The translations under genes were made by a program, and so were the position numbers. The notes beneath the pieces were generated by a model. The model searched no databases. It had not been told where the DNA came from and saw nothing but the letters and a program-made list of their open reading frames with translations. 64,000 nucleotides of DNA, from NCBI RefSeq assembly GCF_009904105.1, contig NZ_JAAABJ010000509.1, positions 1 to 64,000 of the forward strand. Direction: 5' to 3'. This document shows positions 37,963 to 46,575 of the stretch, in pieces. The DNA is from Elizabethkingia argenteiflava (GTDB taxonomy: Bacteria > Bacteroidota > Bacteroidia > Flavobacteriales > Weeksellaceae). Position 1 is the first letter of the stretch, and every line of letters begins with the position of its first letter.

Positions 37963-39030
37963 TTAATGTGCATGATGGGGTTCCTCCACTGCCATACCAA
38001 TAAACAGGGCAGTTAATAGGGTAAATATATACGCCTGCAAAGCCGCTACTAAAACCTCCAAAACATTAATAAATAGGGTCAAGGCTACAGACACAGGTGC
38101 CACTGCATAAGATTGCATAATAAAGATCAATGAAACCAAACTCAGAATGACAATATGCCCCGCCGTCATGTTCGCAAAAAGACGAATCATCAATGCTATA
38201 GGTTTGGTAAACATTCCTAAAATCTCCACAGGCACCAAGATAATATATACCAAAATCTTACCTACCCATGGCATATTATTACCCAGAGGATCTAAGATAT
38301 GCGACCAGTACGTCTTTCTACCATTAATATTAACAATTAAAAAGGTCAATACAGCCAATACCATGGTGAAAGCAATATTACCCGTAACATTTGCAGAACC
38401 CGGAAGCAATCCCAGAATATTCATTAACCATAAAAACAGAAAAAGCGTCACCAAGTAAGGCACAAATCTTTTGTATTTTACAGAACCTATATTTTGTAAA
38501 GCAATATCATCTCTAACAAAAACAATCAAAGGCTCTATAAACTTAGCCACTCCGGAAGGGATTTCAGATTTCTTATAGCTAGCTTTAGTAGCAAAAGCCA
38601 ATAAAATCATAATAAGGGCTGCTAATAACATCTGAGCAACCACCTTTGTGATAGAGAAATCCAAAGGCATTTTATGCCCTAACTCTCCATCCTGCACATC
38701 CAAGGTACCGGCCTGATCCGTTTTGTAGATTTTATTATGGTGAATTTTATAATAATTCTCCCCAATTTTAGCCACCTGATCTTCATGTGCACCAAACTTT
38801 GCAGAAGAAAATATATGAAGTCCATTATCCCACAATATCACCGGAAGAGAAATACTTACAGCGTTTTCTCCTTCTCCCCAAAAATGCCAGGAATGCGAAT
38901 CCGATATATGATGCATGATATCAGGAACAGGGTTATACTTATCAGACTTTGGCTGCTCCTCTACAGAAGAAGCAAATACAAACCCTGCGACTAAAAACGT
39001 AATCAAATAAAGGATTTTCTTTACATTCAT
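37963..39030 (-). CDS. atpB: ATP synthase F0 a subunit with secreted N-terminal extension
   Basis: 355 residues, about 85 longer than the E. coli protein. Residues 1-20 look like a signal peptide (F-L-V-A-G-F-V-F-A-S-S). Residues about 21-125 form a polar His-rich region before the first usual helix, an extension often seen in Bacteroidota. The membrane core carries the essential Arg in M-I-R-L-F-A-N-M-T-A-G-H and a closing A-L-Q-A-Y-I-F-T-L-L-T. It is first in the atp operon with a well-spaced promoter upstream. The extension probably faces the periplasm; its role is unknown. Confidence 0.95.
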   Translation of the reverse strand: MNVKKILYLITFLVAGFVFASSVEEQPKSDKYNPVPDIMHHISDSHSWHFWGEGENAVSISLPVILWDNGLHIFSSAKFGAHEDQVAKIGENYYKIHHNKIYKTDQAGTLDVQDGELGHKMPLDFSITKVVAQMLLAALIMILLAFATKASYKKSEIPSGVAKFIEPLIVFVRDDIALQNIGSVKYKRFVPYLVTLFLFLWLMNILGLLPGSANVTGNIAFTMVLAVLTFLIVNINGRKTYWSHILDPLGNNMPWVGKILVYIILVPVEILGMFTKPIALMIRLFANMTAGHIVILSLVSLIFIMQSYAVAPVSVALTLFINVLEVLVAALQAYIFTLLTALFIGMAVEEPHHAH

Positions 39031-39051
39031 ACCGGAACTCTAATTTTTTTG

Positions 39052-39081
39052 CAAAAATAAGGATTTTAATGAGATTTCAAA
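39052..39081 (-). promoter_or_regulatory. promoter of the atpBEFHAG operon
   Basis: On the minus strand TTTG (39081-39078) and TATTTTTG (39059-39052) are separated by 18 bp, close to the Bacteroidota -33/-7 arrangement. The start codon of atpB is 22 bp past the -7 box. Confidence 0.6.
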
Positions 39082-39092
39082 GCTTCTTGAGT

Positions 39093-39476
39093 TTATTTCT
39101 TTACATGACTTTTATCCTGTATTTTAATCAAAGCCACAACCATAGCTGTTTCTAAAAGTAAGTAATACCAATAAAAGCCAAAGTATAATACAAGATGTTG
39201 CTTTATAACAGGAAAGTGATAAACCAGAAAAACCACTGCCCCCATTTTTACTAAAAGGAAGCTAAGATATATAGAAGCGATCAGATCTTGTTTAAAACAA
39301 CTAATCCCTATTATACTGGACAGGCTTATAAAATGGAGGAAAAAAAACAAAAAATGCAACCTATAAGAGACGCCCACTCCCCTTGTCTCTAATACAAAAT
39401 GAACCCCAAAAGCTAAAACACTAAAAATCAAAAATAAAACCAATAGCAACCATGGTGATAAAATCTTATATTTCAT
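39093..39476 (-). CDS. AtpI-position membrane protein (DUF6168-like)
   Basis: 127 residues with four hydrophobic helices and a basic tail (K-I-Q-D-K-S-H-V-K-K). It sits directly upstream of atpB on the same strand, the position of AtpI/AtpZ-type accessory proteins that help assemble the c-ring. Flavobacteria often carry a small four-helix protein of this kind here (DUF6168, from memory). No sequence motif proves the function. The atpB promoter lies between them, so it is not needed for atp transcription. Confidence 0.55.
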   Translation of the reverse strand: MKYKILSPWLLLVLFLIFSVLAFGVHFVLETRGVGVSYRLHFLFFFLHFISLSSIIGISCFKQDLIASIYLSFLLVKMGAVVFLVYHFPVIKQHLVLYFGFYWYYLLLETAMVVALIKIQDKSHVKK

Positions 39477-39522
39477 AAGCGCAAAGATGCTATTTTATTC
39501 TTTAATTTCCTATAAAACAAAG

Positions 39523-39546
39523 GGGGTGAAAGATCAATTTCACCCC
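39523..39546 (-). terminator. hairpin terminator after the zinc peptidase gene
   Basis: A perfect 9-bp stem (GGGGTGAAA with TTTCACCCC) closes a 6-nt loop about 35 bp past the stop. The minus-strand tail is T-rich but interrupted. Confidence 0.55.
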
Positions 39547-39580
39547 ATAGATAGATATAATAATTTAGTTTTAGTGTTTA

Positions 39581-40273
39581 TCAATCTCTCTTATCTCCAT
39601 ACAACATGGAGGCAAAATATACAAGTTGGGCTAGAGATCCTAAAGCAGCTACCACATAAGTTCTAGCCGCCCATTTTAAAGAATCTTGCGCCGCTGCCTT
39701 TTCTTCTACACTTACCGTACCACTTTTCTCAAGCCATTGCAATGCCCTATTACTCGCGTCATATTCCACCGGTAAAGTCACAAAAGCAAAAACAGTGGTA
39801 ACGGCAAACAGCATTACGCCTACCGCCAATAAGGTCTTACTACCGCTTAGCGCCATCAACATAATTCCGGCAAACAAAACAAACTGAAGCAATTTGGAAC
39901 TAAAATTAACAACAGGCACCAATTTAGATCTGAGTCTCAACATAGAATACCCCACTGCATGTTGAATAGCATGCCCGCATTCATGAGCTGCTACCGCTGC
40001 CGCAGCCGCATTTCTTTGCATATACACCGCTTCAGAAAGATTCACCGTTTTACTTACGGGGTCGTAGTGATCGGTTAATTGCCCCGGAACGGATATTACC
40101 TCTACATCTTTAATATTATTATCCATAAGCATTTTTTCAGCGATCTCTTTGCCCGACATGCTATTTCGCAACCTAAGCCCAGCATAATAATCAAACTTAG
40201 ATTTCAACTTATTTTGCACGATTACACTAATCAAAAATATGAGCAACAATAACAAATAATAATAATTCACCAT
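39581..40273 (-). CDS. neutral zinc metallopeptidase (YugP/Zn_peptidase_2 type)
   Basis: 230 residues with an N-terminal membrane helix (about 4-20). The zinc motif H-E-C-G-H is at 97-101 inside A-A-H-E-C-G-H-A-I-Q-H-A. Two further membrane helices span about 120-165, and a conserved E-Y-D-A-S-N-R-A-L-Q-W-L segment follows, where the third zinc ligand is expected. The family is widespread and membrane-bound; substrates are mostly unknown. It is divergent from the GNAT gene. Confidence 0.88.
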   Translation of the reverse strand: MVNYYYLLLLLIFLISVIVQNKLKSKFDYYAGLRLRNSMSGKEIAEKMLMDNNIKDVEVISVPGQLTDHYDPVSKTVNLSEAVYMQRNAAAAAVAAHECGHAIQHAVGYSMLRLRSKLVPVVNFSSKLLQFVLFAGIMLMALSGSKTLLAVGVMLFAVTTVFAFVTLPVEYDASNRALQWLEKSGTVSVEEKAAAQDSLKWAARTYVVAALGSLAQLVYFASMLYGDKRD

Positions 40274-40353
40274 CTCAGTACATTTCTGTATAAAAATTAC
40301 TTTATATATGCAGGAAAAACCATGCCAAAAATTACAAAAAAATTACAATTGTT

Positions 40354-40361
40354 TATATTTG
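40354..40361 (+). promoter_or_regulatory. putative -7 box of the GNAT gene
   Basis: TATATTTG matches TAnnTTTG, 17 bp before the ATG at 40379. It lies inside an upstream in-frame extension, which argues against the earlier ATG at 40322. Confidence 0.4.
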
Positions 40362-40378
40362 CAAAAAAAATAAATAAC

Positions 40379-41503
40379 ATGTCGGAAATTACCCTCAAAA
40401 AAGTGACTAATAATAAAATGCTTATAGATTTTATTAATTTTCCGATGAGTCTCTATAAAGACAATCCCTATTATGTACCTTCTTTCATTCAGGATGAAAA
40501 ACAAATATGGAATCCTAAGGAGAATCCTGCACTAGAATACAGCGAAGCAGAGCTATACATGGCTTATCAAAATAACCGCATCGTGGGGAGAATCGCCCTT
40601 ATGATTAACCATAAAGAAGCCCAAGAACTAAACATTCATAAAGTACGCTTCGGATGGTTGGATTTCATTAATGATATTAGGGTCTCTCAAGCTCTGATCA
40701 ATAAAGCTATAGAATACGCACAACTAAAGGGAATTCATAAGATAGAAGGACCTATGGGCCTAACCAATTTAGATAAAGCCGGCATGCTAACTATGGGGTT
40801 TGACAAACTGGCCACTATGATAGGGATTTACAATTTTGAATACTACCCTCAACACCTTGAGCAACTTGGCCTTATTAAAGAAAAAGAATGGATAGAATTT
40901 GAAATTACCTTCCCCGATACCTTAAGCGACAAGGTATTAAAATTCAATGATTTAATTAAACAGAAATACAAACTTAAGGTAGTGGATTTTAAAAATAAAA
41001 AAGATATACTACCTCTAGTAGAACCCATGTTTAAGCTTCTGGATGAAACTTATAAGAACCTCTCCACTTACACTCCTATTACAAACCAACAGATCCAGAT
41101 GTATAAGAAAAAATATTTTGGATTGATTAATAAAGATTTCATCATCTGTATTACAGACTCCCAACAAAAGCTCATCGCTTTCGCCATCACCATGCCTTCT
41201 TATTCAGAGGCTTTACAGAAATCTAAAGGCAAGCTATTTCCATTCGGATGGTGGCATTTGCTACAAGCCGGAAAAAAAACGGATAGAGCTAATTTCTACC
41301 TCATCGGCATCCACCCCGATTACCAACGCAGAGGCGTTACTGCTATTATTTTCAAAGAGATCTACAACACCTTCAAAAAAAGAGGCATTAAATTCCTAGA
41401 AACCAATCCAGAACTTGAAGAAAACACCCAGATCCAACTTTTATGGCAAGATTACAATCCCGTAAACCATAAACGAAGAAGAACCTACTCAAAAGAACTC
41501 TAA
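40379..41503 (+). CDS. GNAT-family N-acetyltransferase-like protein
   Basis: 374 residues from the ATG at 40379, chosen because a promoter box occupies the upstream extension. The N-terminal half (about 1-180; P-M-S-L-Y-K-D-N-P-Y-Y-V-P, G-P-M-G-L-T-N-L-D-K-A-G) is typical of a large Bacteroidota family with tandem acyltransferase-like folds. The C-terminal half has a GNAT motif A, I-H-P-D-Y-Q-R-R-G-V-T-A, which binds acetyl-CoA pyrophosphate. Substrate unknown. A tiny membrane-protein gene follows at 17 bp. Confidence 0.75.
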   Translation: MSEITLKKVTNNKMLIDFINFPMSLYKDNPYYVPSFIQDEKQIWNPKENPALEYSEAELYMAYQNNRIVGRIALMINHKEAQELNIHKVRFGWLDFINDIRVSQALINKAIEYAQLKGIHKIEGPMGLTNLDKAGMLTMGFDKLATMIGIYNFEYYPQHLEQLGLIKEKEWIEFEITFPDTLSDKVLKFNDLIKQKYKLKVVDFKNKKDILPLVEPMFKLLDETYKNLSTYTPITNQQIQMYKKKYFGLINKDFIICITDSQQKLIAFAITMPSYSEALQKSKGKLFPFGWWHLLQAGKKTDRANFYLIGIHPDYQRRGVTAIIFKEIYNTFKKRGIKFLETNPELEENTQIQLLWQDYNPVNHKRRRTYSKEL

Positions 41504-41520
41504 TCGTCAACGCCTAACTT

Positions 41521-41703
41521 ATGAAAAAACAGCTTATTATATACGCTTTTCTTATTGCCGTCTTCTTCATTTACAATCAATTTTTCAGGATTCAGAACGA
41601 GCAAACCAATGATTTAATCAATCTTATTTTTTCCAGTTTTCTGTTCTTATATATCGCTTACATTGCTTTTATAATTTTAAAGAAAATAAGAGGTAAAAAA
41701 TAG
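41521..41703 (+). CDS. tiny membrane protein of unknown function
   Basis: 60 residues with two hydrophobic segments (about 5-19 and 32-53) and basic ends (M-K-K, K-K-I-R-G-K-K). It follows the GNAT-like gene by 17 bp on the same strand, making co-transcription likely. No family recognised. Confidence 0.45.
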   Translation: MKKQLIIYAFLIAVFFIYNQFFRIQNEQTNDLINLIFSSFLFLYIAYIAFIILKKIRGKK

Positions 41704-41761
41704 TTTATTTTTAACCATTCTAAATTATCTTTCTAACTCATAATCAACATGAAACAATGTC

Positions 41762-41791
41762 TTTGTAATTTCTATTTTAGGCATATTTTTA
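41762..41791 (+). promoter_or_regulatory. candidate promoter of the nuo operon
   Basis: TTTG at 41762-41765 and TATTTTTA at 41784-41791 (one mismatch to TAnnTTTG) are 18 bp apart and 32 bp upstream of nuoA. A second near-match, TATTATTG, is at 41793-41800. Confidence 0.35.
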
Positions 41792-41822
41792 GTATTATTG
41801 CATGTTAGTAATATGATATATA

Positions 41823-42188
41823 ATGAGTGTGCCAGAAAATTATATCCCTATACTAATTCAAGCGGCAGTATCCATTGGTTTTGTGATAGTTACAATCATA
41901 TCTTCCAGCTTGTTGGGGCCTAAAGTAAAAGGAAAAGTAAAAGAAGAAGTTTTTGAAAGTGGTTATAAGTCTGTAGGAGATGCAAGAACGCCTTTCTCTG
42001 TAAAATATTTTCTCACTGCTATTCTTTTTGTTCTATTTGATATAGAAATTGTTTTCTTTTATCCTTATGCTGTTAACTTCAAACATTTTGGGGTAGAGGG
42101 CTTTATGGCGATTGTAACGTTTGTAGCGATCTTTTTCATTGCATTTTTTTATGTTCTGAAAAGGGGCGCATTGGATTGGGATAAATAA
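41823..42188 (+). CDS. nuoA: NADH-quinone oxidoreductase subunit A
   Basis: 121 residues with three membrane helices. The conserved loop E-E-V-F-E-S-G-Y-K-S-V-G-D-A and the acidic helix motif F-D-I-E-I-V-F-F-Y-P-Y are present; in other species this loop usually has Cys where Ser stands here (E-x-G vs E-C-G). Complex I couples NADH oxidation to quinone reduction and proton pumping. First gene of a complete 14-subunit operon. Confidence 0.95.
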   Translation: MSVPENYIPILIQAAVSIGFVIVTIISSSLLGPKVKGKVKEEVFESGYKSVGDARTPFSVKYFLTAILFVLFDIEIVFFYPYAVNFKHFGVEGFMAIVTFVAIFFIAFFYVLKRGALDWDK

Positions 42189-42227
42189 CAAATCTTTAAC
42201 CTAAAGATTAAAAAAAACAAAAAAGAG

Positions 42228-42776
42228 ATGTCAAAAGAAGTTAAAATGTTAGACACTCCACCTCCCGGTCATGCCGGAGAGGGTTTTTTCGCAACAAAAT
42301 TAGAAAACCTGATCGGTATGGCTAGGGCCAATTCTCTATGGCCTCTTCCTTTTGCTACTTCATGTTGTGGAATTGAGTTTATGGCGATGATGAGCCCTAC
42401 CTATGACCTGGCCCGCTTTGGGGCAGAGCGCATGGTCTTTTCACCCCGCCAAGCAGATGTATTATTAGTATGCGGAACTATTGCTAAAAAGCTAGCGCCT
42501 ATTTTAAAAACCGTATATAGTCAAATGGCGGAACCCCGTTGGGTAATCGCTGTAGGAGCATGTGCTTCCAGTGGAGGAATATTCGATACTTATTCGGTTT
42601 TGCAAGGAATTGACAAAGTGATTCCTGTAGATGTATACGTACCGGGATGTCCCCCTCGACCTGAACAAATTTTGGAAGGGTTTATGCAAGTACAGGAAAT
42701 CGCCAAAACTGAAAATCTTAGAAGACGGGAATCACCCGAGTATAGCGAATTATTAGAATCTTATAATATTAAATAG
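42228..42776 (+). CDS. nuoB: NADH-quinone oxidoreductase subunit B
   Basis: The 182-residue subunit holds the terminal N2 [4Fe-4S] cluster. The tandem cysteines in A-T-S-C-C-G-I-E-F-M, the Cys in V-G-A-C-A-S-S-G-G and the Cys in V-P-G-C-P-P-R-P-E are all present. It sits at the junction of the peripheral and membrane arms next to NuoD, near the quinone site. nuoC starts 4 bp later. Confidence 0.97.
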   Translation: MSKEVKMLDTPPPGHAGEGFFATKLENLIGMARANSLWPLPFATSCCGIEFMAMMSPTYDLARFGAERMVFSPRQADVLLVCGTIAKKLAPILKTVYSQMAEPRWVIAVGACASSGGIFDTYSVLQGIDKVIPVDVYVPGCPPRPEQILEGFMQVQEIAKTENLRRRESPEYSELLESYNIK

Positions 42777-42780
42777 TCCT

Positions 42781-43281
42781 ATGGAGCTGACCAATGAATT
42801 AGTACTCGAAGCCATTTCAAGAGAGTTTCCGGAAGCTGTAGTAGATTCGTCCACCCCTCACGGATTATTGACGATTGAATTAAAAAAAGAGGAAATAAAA
42901 AAAGTAATTCACTATTTGAAGGAGTCTTCTTATGAGTTCATTTTTCTAACAGACATTTGTGGTATTCATTACCCTGATGACAAGGAAAAGGAATTCGGGG
43001 TAATTTACCACTTACACAGTTTAATCAATAATTTCAGGCTAAGATTAAAAGCCTTTATTCCTAAAAAAAATGCTGAACTAGAAAGCATTACAAACCTTTA
43101 CTCCGGAGCTAATTGGATGGAAAGAGAGACTTTTGATTTTTATGGAATCAAGTTTAAAGGCCATCCGGATATGCGCCCAATTCTCAATATGGAAGATTTA
43201 GGCTATCACCCCATGCTTAAAGAATATCGTTTGGAGGACGGTAGCCGTACCGATAAAAACGATGCAATGTTCGGGAGATAA
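42781..43281 (+). CDS. nuoC: NADH-quinone oxidoreductase subunit C
   Basis: The 166-residue peripheral arm subunit (30-kDa family) has the signature N-W-M-E-R-E-T-F-D-F-Y-G-I-K-F-K-G-H-P-D-M-R, split around two conserved acidic positions, and L-K-E-Y-R-L near the C-terminus. It is separate from NuoD rather than fused. A 76-bp spacer with a palindromic repeat follows before nuoD. Confidence 0.95.
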   Translation: MELTNELVLEAISREFPEAVVDSSTPHGLLTIELKKEEIKKVIHYLKESSYEFIFLTDICGIHYPDDKEKEFGVIYHLHSLINNFRLRLKAFIPKKNAELESITNLYSGANWMERETFDFYGIKFKGHPDMRPILNMEDLGYHPMLKEYRLEDGSRTDKNDAMFGR

Positions 43282-43297
43282 AATTTGAAATTAGATA

Positions 43298-43335
43298 TTT
43301 GATATTTGATGTTTAAAAAAATCTCAAATATCAAA
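43298..43335 (+). repeat. palindromic repeat between nuoC and nuoD
   Basis: TTTGATATTTGA (43298-43309) is perfectly complementary to TCAAATATCAAA (43324-43335); the arm itself contains tandem GATATTTGAT units. It would form a hairpin in the nuo mRNA just before the nuoD start, and looks like a dispersed palindromic element. Confidence 0.55.
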
Positions 43336-43356
43336 TCTCAAACAGGACCTCTAATT

Positions 43357-44580
43357 ATGAAAGATAACAACTTATCAAATATACTTGGTCAATACGAGGA
43401 AAAAGAGCAAATCGATCAACAGCTCTATACCCTAAATCTGGGCCCCACTCACCCAGCAACACACGGTATTTTTCAGAACGTACTGACCATGGACGGAGAA
43501 AGAATTCTCCATTCAGAACAAACAGTGGGCTACATACACAGAGCTTTTGAAAAAATTGCGGAAAGAAGGCCCTACGCACAAATCACCACCTTAACCGACA
43601 GATTAAACTACTGCTCGGCACCTATCAATAATTTTGGATGGCACATGACAGTTGAAAAATTAATCGGCTGTGAAGTCCCTAAGCGCGTAGATTATATGCG
43701 GATCATTATGATGGAACTTGCCAGAATTGCGGACCACCTGGTATGTAATTCTGTTATCGGTGTAGATACCGGCGCTTTAACAGGCTTCACTTATGTATTC
43801 CAGATCAGAGAACAGATATACGATATTTACGAGCAAATTTGTGGCGCCAGAATGACCACTAACATGGGAAGAATAGGAGGATTTGAAAGAGACCTAAGTC
43901 CTAAGTTCCATGAATTACTTAAAGATTTTATTAAAACGTTCCCGCAGAAATTTGGTGAATTCCAAAGGTTGATGGAAAGAAATAGAATTTTTATGGATCG
44001 TACCATTGGTACAGGCCCCATCAGTGCAGAAAGAGCGCTAAATTATAGTTTTACAGGACCTAACTTACGAGCAGCAGGGGTAGATTACGACGTTCGAGTG
44101 GCACAGCCTTACTCTTCTTATAGCGATTTCGACTTCATCGTACCCGTAGGAACTGCAGGGGACACTTATGATAGATTTATGGTGCGTCAGGTGGAAATTA
44201 TGGAAAGCTATAAATTGATTACAAATGCTTATAAAAACCTTCCAGAAGGATCTTATCATGCAGATGTACCAGATTTTTATCTCCCTGAAAAAGCCGACGT
44301 TTATACCAAGATGGAAGCCTTGATTTATCACTTTAAAATCGTAATGGGAGAACAAGACATTCCTTCTGGCGAAGTTTACCATGCAGTAGAAGGCGGCAAT
44401 GGAGAGCTTGGTTTCTATTTGATGAGCGACGGAGGCAGAACCCCTTATAGGCTCCACTTCAGAAGGCCTTGCTTCATTTATTATCAAGCTTACCCTGAGA
44501 TGATTCGAGGTTCCTTAATTTCGGACGCCGTTGTTACCCTAAGCAGCCTTAATGTGATCGCAGGAGAATTAGATGCATAA
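43357..44580 (+). CDS. nuoD: NADH-quinone oxidoreductase subunit D
   Basis: The 49-kDa-type subunit has 407 residues from the ATG at 43357. An ATG at 43306 would place the N-terminus within the palindromic repeat, so the internal start is preferred. Conserved G-P-T-H-P-A-T-H-G quinone-site histidines, T-D-R-L-N-Y, G-R-I-G-G-F-E and the C-terminal S-L-N-V-I-A-G-E-L-D are present. It forms the quinone pocket with NuoB. Confidence 0.97.
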   Translation: MKDNNLSNILGQYEEKEQIDQQLYTLNLGPTHPATHGIFQNVLTMDGERILHSEQTVGYIHRAFEKIAERRPYAQITTLTDRLNYCSAPINNFGWHMTVEKLIGCEVPKRVDYMRIIMMELARIADHLVCNSVIGVDTGALTGFTYVFQIREQIYDIYEQICGARMTTNMGRIGGFERDLSPKFHELLKDFIKTFPQKFGEFQRLMERNRIFMDRTIGTGPISAERALNYSFTGPNLRAAGVDYDVRVAQPYSSYSDFDFIVPVGTAGDTYDRFMVRQVEIMESYKLITNAYKNLPEGSYHADVPDFYLPEKADVYTKMEALIYHFKIVMGEQDIPSGEVYHAVEGGNGELGFYLMSDGGRTPYRLHFRRPCFIYYQAYPEMIRGSLISDAVVTLSSLNVIAGELDA

Positions 44581-44648
44581 GATAAATCATTCTAGGAGAT
44601 GTGATGGCAACTCTTAGGATTTAGACAATAAATAAAATCATTAGTAAG

Positions 44649-44663
44649 TTGTACTTTGTACAA
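44649..44663. repeat. 15-bp palindrome before nuoE
   Basis: TTGTAC-TTT-GTACAA is a perfect inverted repeat 15 bp upstream of the nuoE start, in the longest (97-bp) spacer of the 5' half of the operon. It could be a regulator site or chance. Confidence 0.3.
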
Positions 44664-44677
44664 TAATACCACGTATT

Positions 44678-45187
44678 ATGAGCGAAACAATTGCTTTTAA
44701 ACCTGAGACTATAGAACAGGTTAACAAAATTATCGCCAGGTATCCTGAGGACAGACGTAAATCAGCTCTTATTCCCGTATTGCACATGGCTCAAAAGGAA
44801 TTTAACGGCTGGCTGGATGTTCCTGTAATGGATTATGTTGCGGAACTACTAAATATAAAACCTATAGAAGTATATGAAGTGGCTACATTCTACACCATGT
44901 TCAATATGAAACCAGTAGGCAAATACGTATTGGAAGTATGCAGAACGGGACCTTGTATGCTGAAAGGAAGCGATGATATCCTGGATCATCTCCGAAAGAC
45001 ATTGAATATAAAAGATGGAGAAACGAGCTCAGATGGTCTGTTTACTTTAAAACCTGCAGAGTGTCTGGGGGCCTGTGGTTATGCGCCCATGATGCAGTTA
45101 GGAAAATTTTATCACGAAAATTTAACAAAAGAAAAGGTAGATGAAATTCTTGAACTTTGCCGTCAGGGAGCCATTGCCTTAGATTAA
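44678..45187 (+). CDS. nuoE: NADH-quinone oxidoreductase subunit E
   Basis: The 169-residue thioredoxin-like [2Fe-2S] subunit (N1a) of the NADH-dehydrogenase module. Four Cys are present: C-R-T-G-P-C-M-L and C-L-G-A-C-G-Y-A-P-M. V-A-T-F-Y-T-M-F-N-M is the conserved helix. nuoF follows 10 bp later. Confidence 0.96.
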   Translation: MSETIAFKPETIEQVNKIIARYPEDRRKSALIPVLHMAQKEFNGWLDVPVMDYVAELLNIKPIEVYEVATFYTMFNMKPVGKYVLEVCRTGPCMLKGSDDILDHLRKTLNIKDGETSSDGLFTLKPAECLGACGYAPMMQLGKFYHENLTKEKVDEILELCRQGAIALD

Positions 45188-45197
45188 ACACAATAAA

Positions 45198-46556
45198 ATG
45201 AGTAAAAAACTTTTACTGAAGAACGCTCATATCGAAGGGATTCGCTACTTCGAAACCTACCGAAAACACGGAGGTTACGAAGCCGTAGAAAAGGCCTTAA
45301 AAATGACGCCTGATGAGATTCTGGAAGAAATAAAAACCTCTGGACTTAGAGGCCGTGGTGGTGCTGGTTTTCCTACGGGACTGAAGTGGAGTTTCTTAGC
45401 CAAACCAGAAGGTATTCCCAGACATTTAGTCGTAAACGCTGATGAATCGGAACCGGGGACTTTTAAAGACCGTTACTTAATGGAATTCATTCCTCACCTT
45501 TTAATAGAAGGGATGATCATTTCTTCTTTCTGTTTAGGCTCTAACACCTCCTATATTTATATCCGGGGAGAATATTCCTGGATTCCTGATATATTAGAAC
45601 AAGCGATTGAAGAAGCAAAACAAGCGGGATTCTTAGGCAAAAATATTTTAGGAACAGGCTTTGATCTGGAAATCTATGTACATAGAGGAGCCGGCGCCTA
45701 TATATGCGGAGAAGAAACTGCCCTATTAGAATCTTTGGAAGGTAAGCGCGGAAATCCTCGATTAAAACCACCATTCCCTGCTGTAAAAGGACTTTGGGAA
45801 AGACCGACCGTAGTTAACAATGTAGAATCTATTGCTGCTGTGGTTCCCATTATAAATATAACAGGTGCAGAATATGCCAAAATAGGTGTAGGACGCTCTA
45901 CAGGAACAAAACTAATTTCCGCCTGTGGTAATATCAATAAGCCGGGGGTTTATGAAATTGATATGACCATTAGTGTCGAAGAATTTATATACTCCGATGA
46001 ATATTGTGGGGGTATTGCCAATGGCAAAAAACTTAAAGCTTGTATTCCGGGGGGATCTTCGGTGCCTATTGTGCCTGCAAATCTTTTATTAAAAACCGTC
46101 AATGGGGAAACCCGTTATATGAACTACGAAAGTTTAGCCGATGGAGGATTTGCCACAGGGACTATGATGGGATCTGGAGGATTTATCGTCCTGGATGAAG
46201 ACCAGTGTGTGGTAAAACACACCCTTACCTTGGCCAGATTTTACAACCATGAGAGCTGTGGTCAGTGTACGCCTTGCCGAGAAGGTACTGGCTGGATGTA
46301 CCGCATCCTACAGAAAATTGAAAATGGACAGGGTAGCTTTGAAGATATTGACTTACTTTGGGATATTCAACGTAAAATTGAAGGAAACACTATTTGCCCA
46401 CTCGGCGATGCTGCTGCATGGCCTGTCGCTGCAGCCATCAGGCATTTTAGGGATGAATTTGAATGGCATGTGAAAAATCCCGAACTTTGCTTAACACAAA
46501 ACTACGGTCTGGCCCATTATGCCACACCCTTAACAGCGGTAGCTGAAATAGACTAA
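45198..46556 (+). CDS. nuoF: NADH-quinone oxidoreductase subunit F
   Basis: The 452-residue NADH/FMN-binding subunit. G-R-G-G-A-G-F-P-T-G binds NADH, G-A-G-A-Y-I-C-G-E-E-T-A-L binds FMN, and E-S-C-G-Q-C-T-P-C-R-E-G plus a later Cys (N-T-I-C-P-L-G) hold cluster N3. It is the electron entry point. The following gene is not a complex I subunit but an outer-membrane-type protein. Confidence 0.97.
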   Translation: MSKKLLLKNAHIEGIRYFETYRKHGGYEAVEKALKMTPDEILEEIKTSGLRGRGGAGFPTGLKWSFLAKPEGIPRHLVVNADESEPGTFKDRYLMEFIPHLLIEGMIISSFCLGSNTSYIYIRGEYSWIPDILEQAIEEAKQAGFLGKNILGTGFDLEIYVHRGAGAYICGEETALLESLEGKRGNPRLKPPFPAVKGLWERPTVVNNVESIAAVVPIINITGAEYAKIGVGRSTGTKLISACGNINKPGVYEIDMTISVEEFIYSDEYCGGIANGKKLKACIPGGSSVPIVPANLLLKTVNGETRYMNYESLADGGFATGTMMGSGGFIVLDEDQCVVKHTLTLARFYNHESCGQCTPCREGTGWMYRILQKIENGQGSFEDIDLLWDIQRKIEGNTICPLGDAAAWPVAAAIRHFRDEFEWHVKNPELCLTQNYGLAHYATPLTAVAEID

Positions 46557-46575
46557 CTAAAATGCTGAATTTACC

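Noticed and set aside
43298-43335. CRISPR-like array
   Set aside because: Only two inverted arms with no regularly spaced direct repeats; it is a single palindrome.
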